Assembly: GCA_001189095.1 (NCBI GenBank)
Contig: LFCK01000001.1
Location: forward strand, 1 to 64,000
Length of the DNA stretch: 64,000 nucleotides
Origin: Parcubacteria bacterium C7867-001
GTDB lineage: Bacteria; Patescibacteria; Paceibacteria; UBA9973; UBA2103
Reading direction: 5' to 3'
Below are positions 51,705 to 59,896 of the stretch, piece by piece (within the stretch, counting starts at the first letter, position 1; each line of letters opens with the position of its first letter). The notes under the pieces are model-generated. The model did not search any database and was not told where the DNA came from. It worked only from the letters and a program-made list of their open reading frames with translations. A program made the translations under genes and the position numbers.

Positions 51705-52948
51705 TAGCGTACGCGCTTCTTGATTTCGTCCTCTGTGCGAGCAGTAAAGTCGCCGACGCTCATCGCGTCGAGCTTGCCATGGTCGCGACTGTCGACTGAT
51801 ACGGTGCTGTCCTCGATTTCCTTATCGCCGACCACGAGGAGATACGGAATCTTCTCAGTCTTAGCGTTCCTGATTTTCTTGCCAAGCGTCTCGTTCGACT
51901 CATCGAGCTCAACACGGAGCCCTGCTTCCTTGAGGGAGGCAAGTACTTGGTAGGCGTACTCGCTATGCTTTTCCGAGACGGGAAGAATGCGTGCGTGAAC
52001 GGGAGAGAGCCAGAGTGGGAATGCGCCTGCATATTTCTCGATGAGGAAGGCAATGATGCGTTCGATAGAACCTATAGAGGATCGATGAACCACGAAGCAT
52101 CCGTGCTCCTTGCCGTCTTCTCCCATGTAAACGAGATCGAATTTCTTCGGAGAGGAAAGATCGTATTGCACGGTGAAAGCGGTGTCCTCCTTACCATTCA
52201 CATTCTTCATCTGGATGTCTATCTTCGGTCCGTAGAACGCAGCTTCGCCAGCCGCTTCCACGAAGTCGACACCTCGTTTTTGCATGCACTCGCGCAGAAG
52301 CGCTTCCGCTTTTTCCCAGCCAGCATCGTCCTTGTAGTATTTTTCAGTGTCCGCACGGTCGCCGAGCGAGAGGCGGTAGGTGTAGTCCTTGCCCATCTCG
52401 AGTCCGAGCACGCCGTTCGCGTACTCGATAAGGTCGAGCGCTTTTGCGACTTCCTCGACTGCCTGCTCTTCAGACGAGCAGATGACATGCGCATCGGAAA
52501 GGCAGAATGAGCGCACGCGCTGAAGGCCCATGAGTTCGCCTGACTGCTCATAGCGGTAGAGTTTCGCGATTTCTGCGTATCGAACAGGGAACTCGCGGTA
52601 GCTATGAGGAGCGCGGAGGAAAAGTTCGAAGTGATGCGGGCAGGTCATCGGGCGAAGCATGAATTTCTCGTCCTCATCCTCGATAGGAGCGTACATCCCG
52701 TCTTTGTAGTGCGGATAGTGGCCGGATTTTTCGTAGAGCTCGAGCTTCGCCATGTCAGGCGTATACACGTGCTCGTAGCCACGCTTTATTTCTTCATCAA
52801 CGATGAATCGTTCGAGTTCGCGACGTATCGTAGCGCCTTTAGGAGTCCAGAGCGGAAGGCCTTTGCCGACCGTCGGAGAAAAAGTGAAAAGATCGAGCTC
52901 TCGTCCTAGTCGCTTATGGTCGTTTTCTTTTTCTTGCGAGGGTTCCAT
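51704..52948 (-). CDS. thrS: Threonyl-tRNA synthetase lacking TGS and editing domains
   Basis: The ATG at 52948 gives 414 residues. The protein begins directly at the catalytic domain (NDHKRLGRELDLF), with the zinc ligands in RPMTCPHHFEL, SDAHVIC and SPVH, motif 2 around KLYRYEQSGELMGLQRVRSF, motif 3 VVHRSSIGSIERII and the anticodon domain (ILPVSEKHSEYAYQ to VGDKEIED). The usual 642-residue enzyme has TGS and N2 editing domains first; both are absent. A longer in-frame extension is Cys/Pro-rich and not credible. TATATT lies 9 bases before the ATG. Confidence 0.94.
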   Translation of the reverse strand: MEPSQEKENDHKRLGRELDLFTFSPTVGKGLPLWTPKGATIRRELERFIVDEEIKRGYEHVYTPDMAKLELYEKSGHYPHYKDGMYAPIEDEDEKFMLRPMTCPHHFELFLRAPHSYREFPVRYAEIAKLYRYEQSGELMGLQRVRSFCLSDAHVICSSEEQAVEEVAKALDLIEYANGVLGLEMGKDYTYRLSLGDRADTEKYYKDDAGWEKAEALLRECMQKRGVDFVEAAGEAAFYGPKIDIQMKNVNGKEDTAFTVQYDLSSPKKFDLVYMGEDGKEHGCFVVHRSSIGSIERIIAFLIEKYAGAFPLWLSPVHARILPVSEKHSEYAYQVLASLKEAGLRVELDESNETLGKKIRNAKTEKIPYLLVVGDKEIEDSTVSVDSRDHGKLDAMSVGDFTARTEDEIKKRVR

Positions 52949-52977
52949 ATAGGGAGGAATATAGCATAAAAAGGGAA

Positions 52978-53000
52978 GCGGCGGCCCAGAGGGCCGCCGC
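52978..53000 (-). terminator. Terminator after the small gene at 53008
   Basis: GCGGCGGCCC (52978-52987) pairs with GGGCCGCCGC (52991-53000). On the minus strand it is followed by TTCCCTTTTTA. Confidence 0.8.
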
Positions 53001-53007
53001 GCGGAGG

Positions 53008-53157
53008 TTAGATACGCTTCGTATCGATGTGCCGATATTTGTCGGCAACCGCATCCGAAAGTCGCTCGAGCTCCTTTTGTGACATTCCTGCACAAGGGAG
53101 CAGACCTCGCAGCACTGCTACGTGCTGTTTTTTCTCATCCGGAGTCAATACGGTCAT
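53008..53157 (-). CDS. Small hypothetical protein
   Basis: The 49-residue protein (MTVLTPDEKKQHVAVLRGL...KYRHIDTKRI) looks helical, with a KELERLSDAVADKY segment. GAAGGAGAA lies about 9 bases before the ATG and a strong terminator begins 8 bases after the stop. It sits between thrS and dnaE on the same strand. Function unknown. Confidence 0.6.
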   Translation of the reverse strand: MTVLTPDEKKQHVAVLRGLLPCAGMSQKELERLSDAVADKYRHIDTKRI

Positions 53158-53189
53158 TGGGCACGTTCTCCTTCCTGAAATATATTATG

Positions 53190-56100
53190 TCACAATGCTT
53201 TAAGATTGTCTACCGTGAGACTAGTCTCGCCGTTGCGGCCCGAAACGTTTCCTTTGATGAGGACGCAGGTGCCGCCTTCGATAAGCCCTGCGTGCTCTTT
53301 GAAAAGTTTGGGGAAGATAACCCCTTCGATGGAAGCGGATTTATCCTCGAACTTTACGAATGCCATTTTGTCGCCGCCTTTGGTAATGATGCTGCGCACT
53401 TCGGAAATCAGTACCGGCATGATGACCGGCATTCCAGCCTTCGGTTCTTCGAGAATTTGCGCTATGGAAATCTTCGATTTCGCGGTCATCTCGGGATACG
53501 CGTCGAGCGGGTGCCCCGACACATAAATGCCGAGCAGTTCTTTTTCCCACGAAAGTTTGTCGAGGAGCGAGACGGGCTGCTCGCTTGCTGGAAGATTGAG
53601 TGTTGGTGCTGCAAGTGCGCCGAAGAGGGAGTCTTGCGGCTTTTCGTTCGTCGCATCGCGATGGAAGCTGAGCAAGGTCTCAATGTGCGCGAGCAAATTT
53701 CCACGACTGCCGAAGCGGTCGAGCGCGCCGCACTTGATAAGTGATTCGAGTGATTTGCGGTTGAGATTCTTTGAGCCAATGCGGCAGAGGAAGTCCGAGA
53801 TGGAGGAAAACGGACCATTCTTTGTTCGCTCCTCGATGATCGCTTGCGCGATTCCTTCGCCGAAGTTCTTGATCGTCGTGAGGCCGAAACGAATCGTGTC
53901 TTTATTCTCGCCGGCAACTGCAAAGTCCGCGCCGCTTTCATTCACGTCCGGCGGAAGTACGGGAATCTTCATGCGCTCGCATTCAGCAACGAAGGTGGCG
54001 ATTGATTCCGTGTCGCCCGCATCAGCCGTGAGGACTGCCGTCATGTATTCGACGGGGTAGTTCGCTTTCATGTATGCCGTTTGGTACGCCACTTTTCCGT
54101 AGCTTGCTGCATGTGCCTTGTTGAAGCCGTACGCCGCGAATGGCTCGATGAGTTTCCAAATAGCTTCTGCTCTCGAAGCGTCGAGTTTGCTATATCCCTT
54201 GAAGCCCTGCACGAGCTTTTCTTTCTGCGCCTCCATTTCTTCGGGGATCTTCTTTCCCATGGCTTTACGGAGCGCATCCGCTTCGAGCCATGAATAGCCA
54301 GCGAGCTTCACTGCCGTGAGCAGCACGTCGTCCTGATACACAATGAGTCCGTAGGAGGTATCAAGATATTCCTTCATCCGCTCGTCGAGGTAGCGCACGA
54401 GTCGCGGATTCTTCTTTCGTTCAATGTACTGCGGAATCATTTCCATCGGTCCCGGACGGTAGAGCGCCACCATGGCGTTGATGTCATGAATCGTGGTCGG
54501 CTGGAGTTCTTTGAGGTAGCGGGTCATGCCGGAACCGTTCAGCTGGAAGAGTCCTTCGGTTTCGCCGCGCGCGAGCATGGCGAAGGTCTTGTCGTCATCA
54601 AGGGGAATGCTTTCGATATCAATATGAATGCCGCGGATTTTCTCTACTTGCGCGACCGCGTCAGCAAGAATGGCGAGGTTTTTAATGCCGAGGAAGTCGA
54701 ATTTAAGAAGACCGACGCCGCCGTATTCGTCCGTAATGGAGTACATGTCGTACTGCGTGATGAGGTCCCCCGAACCTTTCGGGTCGAGCTGGAGCGGTGA
54801 CCATTCGGCAAGCGGGGTCGGTGCAATGACGACGCCGGCGGCGTGCACACCCACGTGTCGCACGCAGCCCTCGATTCTTTTTGCGAGATCGATGATCTCG
54901 CGCACGTCCTCGTCTTCGTCATAGATAGTGCGCAAGTCTTCCGTTTCTTCCATCGCGCGCTTGATGGTCATCGGGAAGCCTTGGCTTCCAACTGGAATGA
55001 GTTTTGCGATTCGGTCGCCAGTGCCGTAGGAGTGGCCGAGTGCGCGCGCGACATCGCGCACGGCAGCGCGCGCGAGCATTGTTCCGAAGGTGCCAATTTG
55101 CGCCACGTGATCCTCGCCGTATTTTTGTTTGGCATACGCAATCACTTCGCCGCGGCGATTATCAGCGAAGTCCATGTCGATGTCCGGCGCTTTCGGGCGC
55201 TCAGGGTTGAGAAAGCGTTCGAAGGGAAGTTTGTAGAACAGCGGGTCGACGTTCGTGATGCCGACGAGGTAGGAAGTGAGCGAGCCGCCTGCCGAGCCGC
55301 GCGTCGTGGTGAGAATACCGTTCGTCTTTGCAAAGGTGAGAAGATCCGACACGACGAGGAAGTACGTTGCGAATCCCTTGCTCTTGATGACGGATAGTTC
55401 GTACTCAAGGCGATCCTCGACTTCTTTGGTGCGCTCGAGTCCGCGCATCGTGATTCCTTTATAGGCTCGTTCGCGAAGCATATCGTCATGTGTTTTGCCT
55501 TCGTCGGCAGGAACGGAAGGGAAGGTCCAGTTTCCGAGCGAGAATTCAATTTGGCAGCGGTCCGCGATGTTCCCGCTTTCCTCGATGGCTTCGGGAATAT
55601 CCTTGAACCATTCGAACATCGTCGATTCATCGACGAAGGAGAAATCTTCCTCCTCGTTACGTCCTGCCTCGCCTTGCTGGATGCGGCGCATGACGCCGGT
55701 CGCTTCGCGGTCGTCAGGCGCTATGTAGTAGACGTCGTGCTGGGCGACGAGCGGGACTCCCGCTTTCTTTCCAAGCGCGATTACTTTCCGAGTCTTTTCT
55801 TCGTGCCCCGAAACTTTCGGGTGATGCGAAATTTCTAAGTACACGTTTCCTTTGCCGAAAATGCTTACGTATTCCTCAAGCACGGCCGCGGCACCGTTTT
55901 CGTCTCCGGCGGCAAGCATGAGCGGAACATCGCCCGCAAACGAAGGAATGAGCGCAATGAGACCCTCGTGATGTTTGCGGAGGAGTTCTTTATCCATGCG
56001 CGGACGATCGAAGAGTCCGTCGGTATAGGAAGCGGTCACGAGCGCGAGCAGATTTTTATAGCCCGCCATATTTTCCACGAGCAGGACGAGGCGCGAACGT

Positions 56101-56351
56101 TTTTCATCGCGCTCCTTTATAAGGCGCGAGGTAGGCGCGAGGTATGCGTCGACCCCGAGTATGGGCTTAATGCCCGCTTTCGTTGCGGCTTTATAGAACT
56201 CAATTGTCCCGTGCATGTTGCCCTCGTCGGTAAGGGCGAGCGCGCTCATTCCGCGGTCTTTCGCGGCGTCCACAAGCTCATCTATCTTCGGAAGCGCCTT
56301 GAGGAAGGAGTAGTGGCTGTGAGTATGGAGATGGACGAAGCGGCCTGCCAT
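53190..56351 (-). CDS. dnaE: DNA polymerase III subunit alpha
   Basis: The 1053-residue replicative polymerase has an N-terminal PHP domain (HLHTHSHYSFL, LTDEGNMHG), the polymerase active site with PDIDMDFADNRRGEV, the palm/thumb motifs MVALYRPGPME and ALRKAMGKK, a helix-hairpin-helix region and a C-terminal OB fold (MPVIMPVLISEVRSIITKGGDKMAFVKFED). It is about 100 residues shorter than the Escherichia coli protein, missing the far C-terminal tail. PHP metal residues look largely kept. The ATG lies 8 bases after a TATACT shared with rnhB. Confidence 0.96.
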   Translation of the reverse strand: MAGRFVHLHTHSHYSFLKALPKIDELVDAAKDRGMSALALTDEGNMHGTIEFYKAATKAGIKPILGVDAYLAPTSRLIKERDEKRSRLVLLVENMAGYKNLLALVTASYTDGLFDRPRMDKELLRKHHEGLIALIPSFAGDVPLMLAAGDENGAAAVLEEYVSIFGKGNVYLEISHHPKVSGHEEKTRKVIALGKKAGVPLVAQHDVYYIAPDDREATGVMRRIQQGEAGRNEEEDFSFVDESTMFEWFKDIPEAIEESGNIADRCQIEFSLGNWTFPSVPADEGKTHDDMLRERAYKGITMRGLERTKEVEDRLEYELSVIKSKGFATYFLVVSDLLTFAKTNGILTTTRGSAGGSLTSYLVGITNVDPLFYKLPFERFLNPERPKAPDIDMDFADNRRGEVIAYAKQKYGEDHVAQIGTFGTMLARAAVRDVARALGHSYGTGDRIAKLIPVGSQGFPMTIKRAMEETEDLRTIYDEDEDVREIIDLAKRIEGCVRHVGVHAAGVVIAPTPLAEWSPLQLDPKGSGDLITQYDMYSITDEYGGVGLLKFDFLGIKNLAILADAVAQVEKIRGIHIDIESIPLDDDKTFAMLARGETEGLFQLNGSGMTRYLKELQPTTIHDINAMVALYRPGPMEMIPQYIERKKNPRLVRYLDERMKEYLDTSYGLIVYQDDVLLTAVKLAGYSWLEADALRKAMGKKIPEEMEAQKEKLVQGFKGYSKLDASRAEAIWKLIEPFAAYGFNKAHAASYGKVAYQTAYMKANYPVEYMTAVLTADAGDTESIATFVAECERMKIPVLPPDVNESGADFAVAGENKDTIRFGLTTIKNFGEGIAQAIIEERTKNGPFSSISDFLCRIGSKNLNRKSLESLIKCGALDRFGSRGNLLAHIETLLSFHRDATNEKPQDSLFGALAAPTLNLPASEQPVSLLDKLSWEKELLGIYVSGHPLDAYPEMTAKSKISIAQILEEPKAGMPVIMPVLISEVRSIITKGGDKMAFVKFEDKSASIEGVIFPKLFKEHAGLIEGGTCVLIKGNVSGRNGETSLTVDNLKAL

Positions 56352-56359
56352 ATATCCCT

Positions 56360-56367
56360 AGTATACT
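56360..56367. promoter_or_regulatory. Palindromic -10 (AGTATACT) shared by dnaE and rnhB
   Basis: The 8-bp palindrome reads TATACT on both strands: 56362-56367 for rnhB (6 bases to its ATG) and 56365-56360 for dnaE (8 bases to its ATG). The two start codons are 22 bases apart. Confidence 0.65.
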
Positions 56368-56373
56368 TTCCGT

Positions 56374-56964
56374 ATGAAATTCGTGCTCGGAGTCGATGAG
56401 GCGGGTCGCGGGCCCTTAGCGGGGCCGGTCGCGGTCGGCATCGTGTGTGTCGAAGAAGGCTTCGATATTGCAGCTGCGTTTCCGGGACTGAATGATTCTA
56501 AAAAGCTTTCAGAGAAAAAACGAGAAGCGCTTTTTGAGCTTCTGCTCGAACGAGAAAAAGCAGGGGACGTGCGATTCGTGGTGAAGTCAGTCGATGCAGC
56601 AACCATTGATAATGCAGGAATCGCCGTATGCGTGCGTCGATCGGTGCATGAGGGAATCCGTACACTTATGCCAGAACCAACCTCAGGAAAAGTATTTCTC
56701 GATGGCGCGCTTTCGGCGCCGGAGGGCTACGAGCATGAAGTTGTTATTGGTGGCGACGCGCTCATTCCTGCCATCATGCTCGCGTCGATTGCGGCGAAAG
56801 TCGCTCGTGATCGCCTCATGATAAAACTCGCGGAAGAATATCCGGTGTATGGCTTCGAAAAACATAAGGGCTACGGCACGAAGGTGCATTATGCGGCGCT
56901 CAAGGAGCACGGACTTTCGCCTATCCACCGTCGCTCCTTTATCCATCTTGACCGAGCTCGCTAA
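56374..56964 (+). CDS. rnhB: Ribonuclease HII
   Basis: The 196-residue protein removes RNA from RNA-DNA hybrids and single ribonucleotides. It has the catalytic Asp-Glu in LGVDEAGRGPLAGPV, Asp in VFLDGAL, and Asp in AKVARDRLM, plus the C-terminal HKGYGTKVHYAALKEHG. It is divergent from dnaE, with overlapping leaderless promoters. Confidence 0.96.
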   Translation: MKFVLGVDEAGRGPLAGPVAVGIVCVEEGFDIAAAFPGLNDSKKLSEKKREALFELLLEREKAGDVRFVVKSVDAATIDNAGIAVCVRRSVHEGIRTLMPEPTSGKVFLDGALSAPEGYEHEVVIGGDALIPAIMLASIAAKVARDRLMIKLAEEYPVYGFEKHKGYGTKVHYAALKEHGLSPIHRRSFIHLDRAR

Positions 56965-57005
56965 CGGCGGTACACCTAAGGCTTCGTGTTCTTTGGGAGG
57001 AATAC

Positions 57006-57281
57006 ATGGGACGCACGTCGGGAAATCCCCGCATCGAAGCTCTCGAAAAAAAGAAGTACGCGGAATTGCCGTGCAGTACCTGCGAGATTTTCTCGCGCGT
57101 GCGATACGACGACATGCTCGAAGTCACTCTGGTTTTCTGCGCGATTAACGCAGGATGCGAAGACAAGCGAGTGCCGTCAGAAGTCCTCTACCGCGAGGCG
57201 AAAGCATGTCCGGGGTCGGAGCTGCGAATGCTCTGGCTCAACGCTCCCTCGCACTACGCGAAAACAAAGCCCGATCCTTAA
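57006..57281 (+). CDS. Small hypothetical protein
   Basis: The 91-residue protein (MGRTSGNPRIEALEKKKYAELPCSTC...) has four or five cysteines (PCSTC, FCAINAGC, ACPG) that could bind a metal. GGGAGGAATAC precedes the ATG, a strong Shine-Dalgarno site, and the stop codon lies inside the loop of a perfect terminator. No family is recognised. Confidence 0.65.
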   Translation: MGRTSGNPRIEALEKKKYAELPCSTCEIFSRVRYDDMLEVTLVFCAINAGCEDKRVPSEVLYREAKACPGSELRMLWLNAPSHYAKTKPDP

Positions 57282-57294
57282 AGGATCGGGCTTT
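57266..57294 (+). terminator. Terminator overlapping the end of the gene at 57006
   Basis: AAAGCCCGATCCT (57266-57278) pairs with AGGATCGGGCTTT (57282-57294), followed by TT. The loop is the TAA stop codon. Confidence 0.85.
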
Positions 57295-57340
57295 TTCATG
57301 CTCTTGGACACAATTTCATGCTTGTGGTAAGGTACCCCTC

Positions 57341-57676
57341 ATGTCAGTACGAATGCGCCACACTAGTTCGCATACCAAGAACCGCCGAAGCCACCATGCT
57401 TTGAAGAATAAGGTTATCGTCGCAGATAAAGAGAGCGGCAAGCTCCGCCTCCCACATCGCCTCGATGAATCGACCGGTATGTACCGCGGTAAGCTTATCG
57501 TCCCAGAGCGCGTCAAAGCCGTGAAGGAAGATGCGAAGCATAAGAAAGCGCAGAAGGAAGGTCGCGCTGAAAAGCACGAAGTACACTCGCATGTCGAAGA
57601 AGTAGTAAAGCCGGCAAAGACAAAAGCTGCAGGAAAGAGCGAAGCGAAAGCGCGCGCAGGTAAGGGCGACAAGTAA
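57341..57676 (+). CDS. rpmF: Ribosomal protein L32 with C-terminal extension
   Basis: The ATG at 57341 gives 111 residues beginning MSVRMRHTSSHTKNRRSHHAL and LRLPHRLDESTGMYRGK, which match the L32 core. The four zinc cysteines of many L32 proteins are absent. A Lys/Ala/Glu-rich tail of about 50 residues follows (KAVKEDAKHKKAQKEGRAEK...), twice the normal length. TAAGGT preceded by TGG lies 7 bases before the ATG, and a longer frame upstream overlaps the previous gene. Confidence 0.9.
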   Translation: MSVRMRHTSSHTKNRRSHHALKNKVIVADKESGKLRLPHRLDESTGMYRGKLIVPERVKAVKEDAKHKKAQKEGRAEKHEVHSHVEEVVKPAKTKAAGKSEAKARAGKGDK

Positions 57677-57697
57677 AAAAAGATTTCCACAATTCAC

Positions 57698-57730
57698 AGT
57701 AACGGCCGCGGCATAGCCGCGGCCGTTACT
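57698..57730 (+). terminator. Perfect 15-bp terminator after rpmF
   Basis: Bases 57698-57712 pair perfectly with 57716-57730 around the loop ATA, followed by GTTACATG. Confidence 0.82.
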
Positions 57731-57739
57731 GTTACATGC

Positions 57740-57745
57740 TAGGCT
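57740..57745 (+). promoter_or_regulatory. Possible -10 (TAGGCT) for nusB-nudix
   Basis: TAGGCT lies 8 bases before the GTG at 57754 and 10 bases after the rpmF terminator stem. Confidence 0.35.
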
Positions 57746-57753
57746 TAGGGGTA

Positions 57754-58656
57754 GTGGCAAACAGGCACCTTGCACGGTCAGTCGTACTTCAAACCCTCTT
57801 CGAGTGGGATACCTCGCACGTTCCGGATGCTGAAGTTGCAGCGGTTCTCGGACGCAACTGCGAGGAATTCGGCGGAGCCGATACCGACAAGCCGTTCATG
57901 GAACAACTCCTTCAGGGCGTCATAGCAAAACGCACCGATCTCGATCTCGTGATAGCGAAAGCGGCTCCTGATTGGCCGATAGAGAAAATCGCTCCAGTTG
58001 ACCGCAACATTCTCCGCATTGGGCTCTTTGAGCTTCTGTTCGCCGATCGCGCGCAGGTTCCTGCGAAAGTCGCTATCAATGAAGCTATCGAGCTCGCAAA
58101 AGTATTCGGTGGCGAAAGCTCCGGACGCTTCGTGAATGGCGTTCTCGGTGCGGTCTATAAGGAAATGGGTGAGCCGGGCAAGGATGAGGTCGGCAAGAAA
58201 AAGACGATCCGCCGTGAAGATCTCCCACTTGAGAAGCTTGGCGGCGCCGTGGTCTACACTTTTCATGACGGTCAGTACTATCTTGCGCTCGTGCATGACG
58301 TTTTTGGTCGTTGGACGCTCTCAAAGGGGCACATAGAAAAGGATCCGAGTCCTGAAGAAGGCGTTGTCCGCGTGGTGAAGGAAGAGCTCGGGCTTACCGC
58401 AACCGTGCATGAAATGGTCGGAGAAAATGAATACGTCGCTTCGCATCCTGAAAAAGGAAAGGTTCGAAAGCACGTGTACTTCTATCTTGTTTCGACCGAT
58501 TTCGAACCGCTCGTTCTCAAGAAAAGCGGTGGGCTTGATGACGCCAAATGGTTCCGCCTCACCGACATCCTCGACCTCAATTTCTACGACGACATGCTCC
58601 CAATCGTCACCGCAGCGGTGCAAAAACTACTTGATAAGTCCTCGACGCGTGCATAG
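57754..58656 (+). CDS. nusB: NusB antitermination factor fused to a Nudix domain
   Basis: A GTG start at 57754 gives (M)ANRHLARSVVLQTLFEWD, the usual NusB beginning; an ATG at 57736 adds six residues. The NusB fold runs to about residue 140 (PVDRNILRIGLFELLF, VAINEAIELAKVFGGESSGRFVNGVLG). After a charged linker a Nudix domain follows (about 165-300). Its box reads GHIEKDPSPEEGVVRVVKEELGL: the EE pair and final Gly are kept, but the first Glu is Pro and the Arg-Glu is Arg-Val, so catalysis may be altered or lost. rnc follows 47 bases later. Confidence 0.9.
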   Translation: MANRHLARSVVLQTLFEWDTSHVPDAEVAAVLGRNCEEFGGADTDKPFMEQLLQGVIAKRTDLDLVIAKAAPDWPIEKIAPVDRNILRIGLFELLFADRAQVPAKVAINEAIELAKVFGGESSGRFVNGVLGAVYKEMGEPGKDEVGKKKTIRREDLPLEKLGGAVVYTFHDGQYYLALVHDVFGRWTLSKGHIEKDPSPEEGVVRVVKEELGLTATVHEMVGENEYVASHPEKGKVRKHVYFYLVSTDFEPLVLKKSGGLDDAKWFRLTDILDLNFYDDMLPIVTAAVQKLLDKSSTRA

Positions 58657-58688
58657 TCCGTCTCGCTGGTGTTTCCAGTCGTATTTGA

Positions 58689-58694
58689 TATAAG
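58689..58694 (+). promoter_or_regulatory. -10 box TATAAG for rnc
   Basis: TATAAG preceded by TGA lies 9 bases before the ATG at 58704. Confidence 0.55.
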
Positions 58695-58703
58695 CTTATT
58701 TAT

Positions 58704-59390
58704 ATGCCCGATTTCAAAGCATTCGGCGAGTCCATCGGAGTCTCCTTCGCTAACCTCGAACTTCTCATCGAGGCGCTTACGCATCGCTCCTATATAAATG
58801 AGCACAAGAGCGCGAAGAGCCACAACGAGCGCCTTGAGTTCCTTGGCGACGCCGTGCTCGAGCTCGCGACGACGCGCTTCCTGTTTGATAAATATCCTGA
58901 GAAGCCAGAGGGTGAATTGACTGCGTATCGCGCGGCGCTCGTAAACACCTTTTCCATCGCTGATGCAGCAGACGCACTCGGCGTTAACGACATGCTCCTT
59001 CTTTCAAAAGGTGAAAAGAAAGATACGGGACGTGCGCGCAAAATCATTCTCGCGAATGCATTCGAAGCAATCGTGGGCGCCATCTATCTCGATCAAGGGT
59101 ACGAGGCAGCGGAAGCGTTCATCGCGAAGAATCTCTACGCAAAGATAGAAGATGTGATCAAGGCGAAGAGTTACCAAGACGCCAAGAGTCGCTTCCAAGA
59201 AGCTTCTCAGGACAAGAAGGGCATCACGCCGCACTACAAGACCATGGGCGAAGTCGGTCCCGATCACGATAAGCATTTTACGGTTGGCGTCTATCTTGGT
59301 GCGGACGAAATTGCGCGTGGCGAAGGGAAGAGTAAGCAAGAGGCGGAGCAGAGCGCGGCGCAGAACGCGCTTGACAAGACTGGTTGGTAA
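58704..59390 (+). CDS. rnc: Ribonuclease III
   Basis: The 228-residue protein cleaves double-stranded RNA in rRNA and mRNA maturation. The catalytic signature NERLEFLGDAVLEL and the second acidic site in NAFEAIVGAIYLDQG are present, followed by a dsRNA-binding domain (DAKSRFQEASQDKKGITPHYKT to GKSKQEAEQSAAQNAL). Its position after nusB fits a role in rRNA processing. Confidence 0.96.
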   Translation: MPDFKAFGESIGVSFANLELLIEALTHRSYINEHKSAKSHNERLEFLGDAVLELATTRFLFDKYPEKPEGELTAYRAALVNTFSIADAADALGVNDMLLLSKGEKKDTGRARKIILANAFEAIVGAIYLDQGYEAAEAFIAKNLYAKIEDVIKAKSYQDAKSRFQEASQDKKGITPHYKTMGEVGPDHDKHFTVGVYLGADEIARGEGKSKQEAEQSAAQNALDKTGW

Positions 59391-59439
59391 AAGCATTGTG
59401 CCCACGTATCTGCGGTGAGGCAGTACGAGGAGAATGTTC

Positions 59440-59640
59440 ATGAAAAAGAAGAGGTTGGCATTCGCTGCGAGCATTTTGTTCGCATGGTTCTTCGCGGTTC
59501 AAACGAACGCCATTTCCACCATCGGTCCGTTCTGGACCAAGAAGGAATGTGAGGCTGCTGCGGTGAAGCTGGTCAACAAAACTCCCGGAGCTGTTCTTGC
59601 GCTTCCGTGCTGGGATGGTCCGCCCAATACTATTGGGTAA
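59440..59640 (+). CDS. Small secreted protein
   Basis: The ATG at 59440 lies 8 bases after GAGGAG; an ATG 6 bases earlier is too close to it. The 66-residue protein has a signal peptide (MKKKRLAFAASILFAWFFAVQTNA) and a short mature part with two cysteines (KKECEAAA, ALPCWDG) that could form a disulphide. A terminator starts 8 bases after the stop. Function unknown. Confidence 0.65.
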   Translation: MKKKRLAFAASILFAWFFAVQTNAISTIGPFWTKKECEAAAVKLVNKTPGAVLALPCWDGPPNTIG

Positions 59641-59647
59641 TGGTAAA

Positions 59648-59668
59648 GCGCGCGCCTTTGGCGCGCGC
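59648..59668 (+). terminator. Terminator after the small secreted protein gene
   Basis: GCGCGCGCC (59648-59656) pairs with GGCGCGCGC (59660-59668), followed by GTTTTCTTTTTG. Confidence 0.82.
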
Positions 59669-59719
59669 GTTTTCTTTTTGCGAGTTATATGAGAAGGTGC
59701 CGCAAGAAAGGAGGCAGTC

Positions 59720-59896
59720 ATGCCAAAGCTCTGCAAGCGTTGTGGCGGAGCCGGCTGGCTCTTCCGTGCTCTCGAAAAGCAAACAGAACTCCAGAAATCC
59801 CGTCAGTTCGGCAAAAGCCCGTTCGGACAGCGCCTCACGCGCTGCACCGACTGCGGCGGTTCCGGCATGAAGGGAAAGAAGGAGAAAAAGAAATAA
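59720..59896 (+). CDS. Small DnaJ-type zinc-finger protein
   Basis: The 58-residue protein (MPKLCKRCGGAGWLF...TRCTDCGGSGMKGKKEKKK) has two CxxCxGxG-type motifs, CKRCGGAG and CTDCGGSG, as in the zinc centre of DnaJ, without a J domain. It ends in a Lys-rich tail. GAAAGGAGG precedes the ATG by about 6 bases. It is flanked by terminators on both sides, so it is a single-gene unit. It could be a zinc-binding chaperone-like or RNA-binding protein. Confidence 0.75.
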   Translation: MPKLCKRCGGAGWLFRALEKQTELQKSRQFGKSPFGQRLTRCTDCGGSGMKGKKEKKK

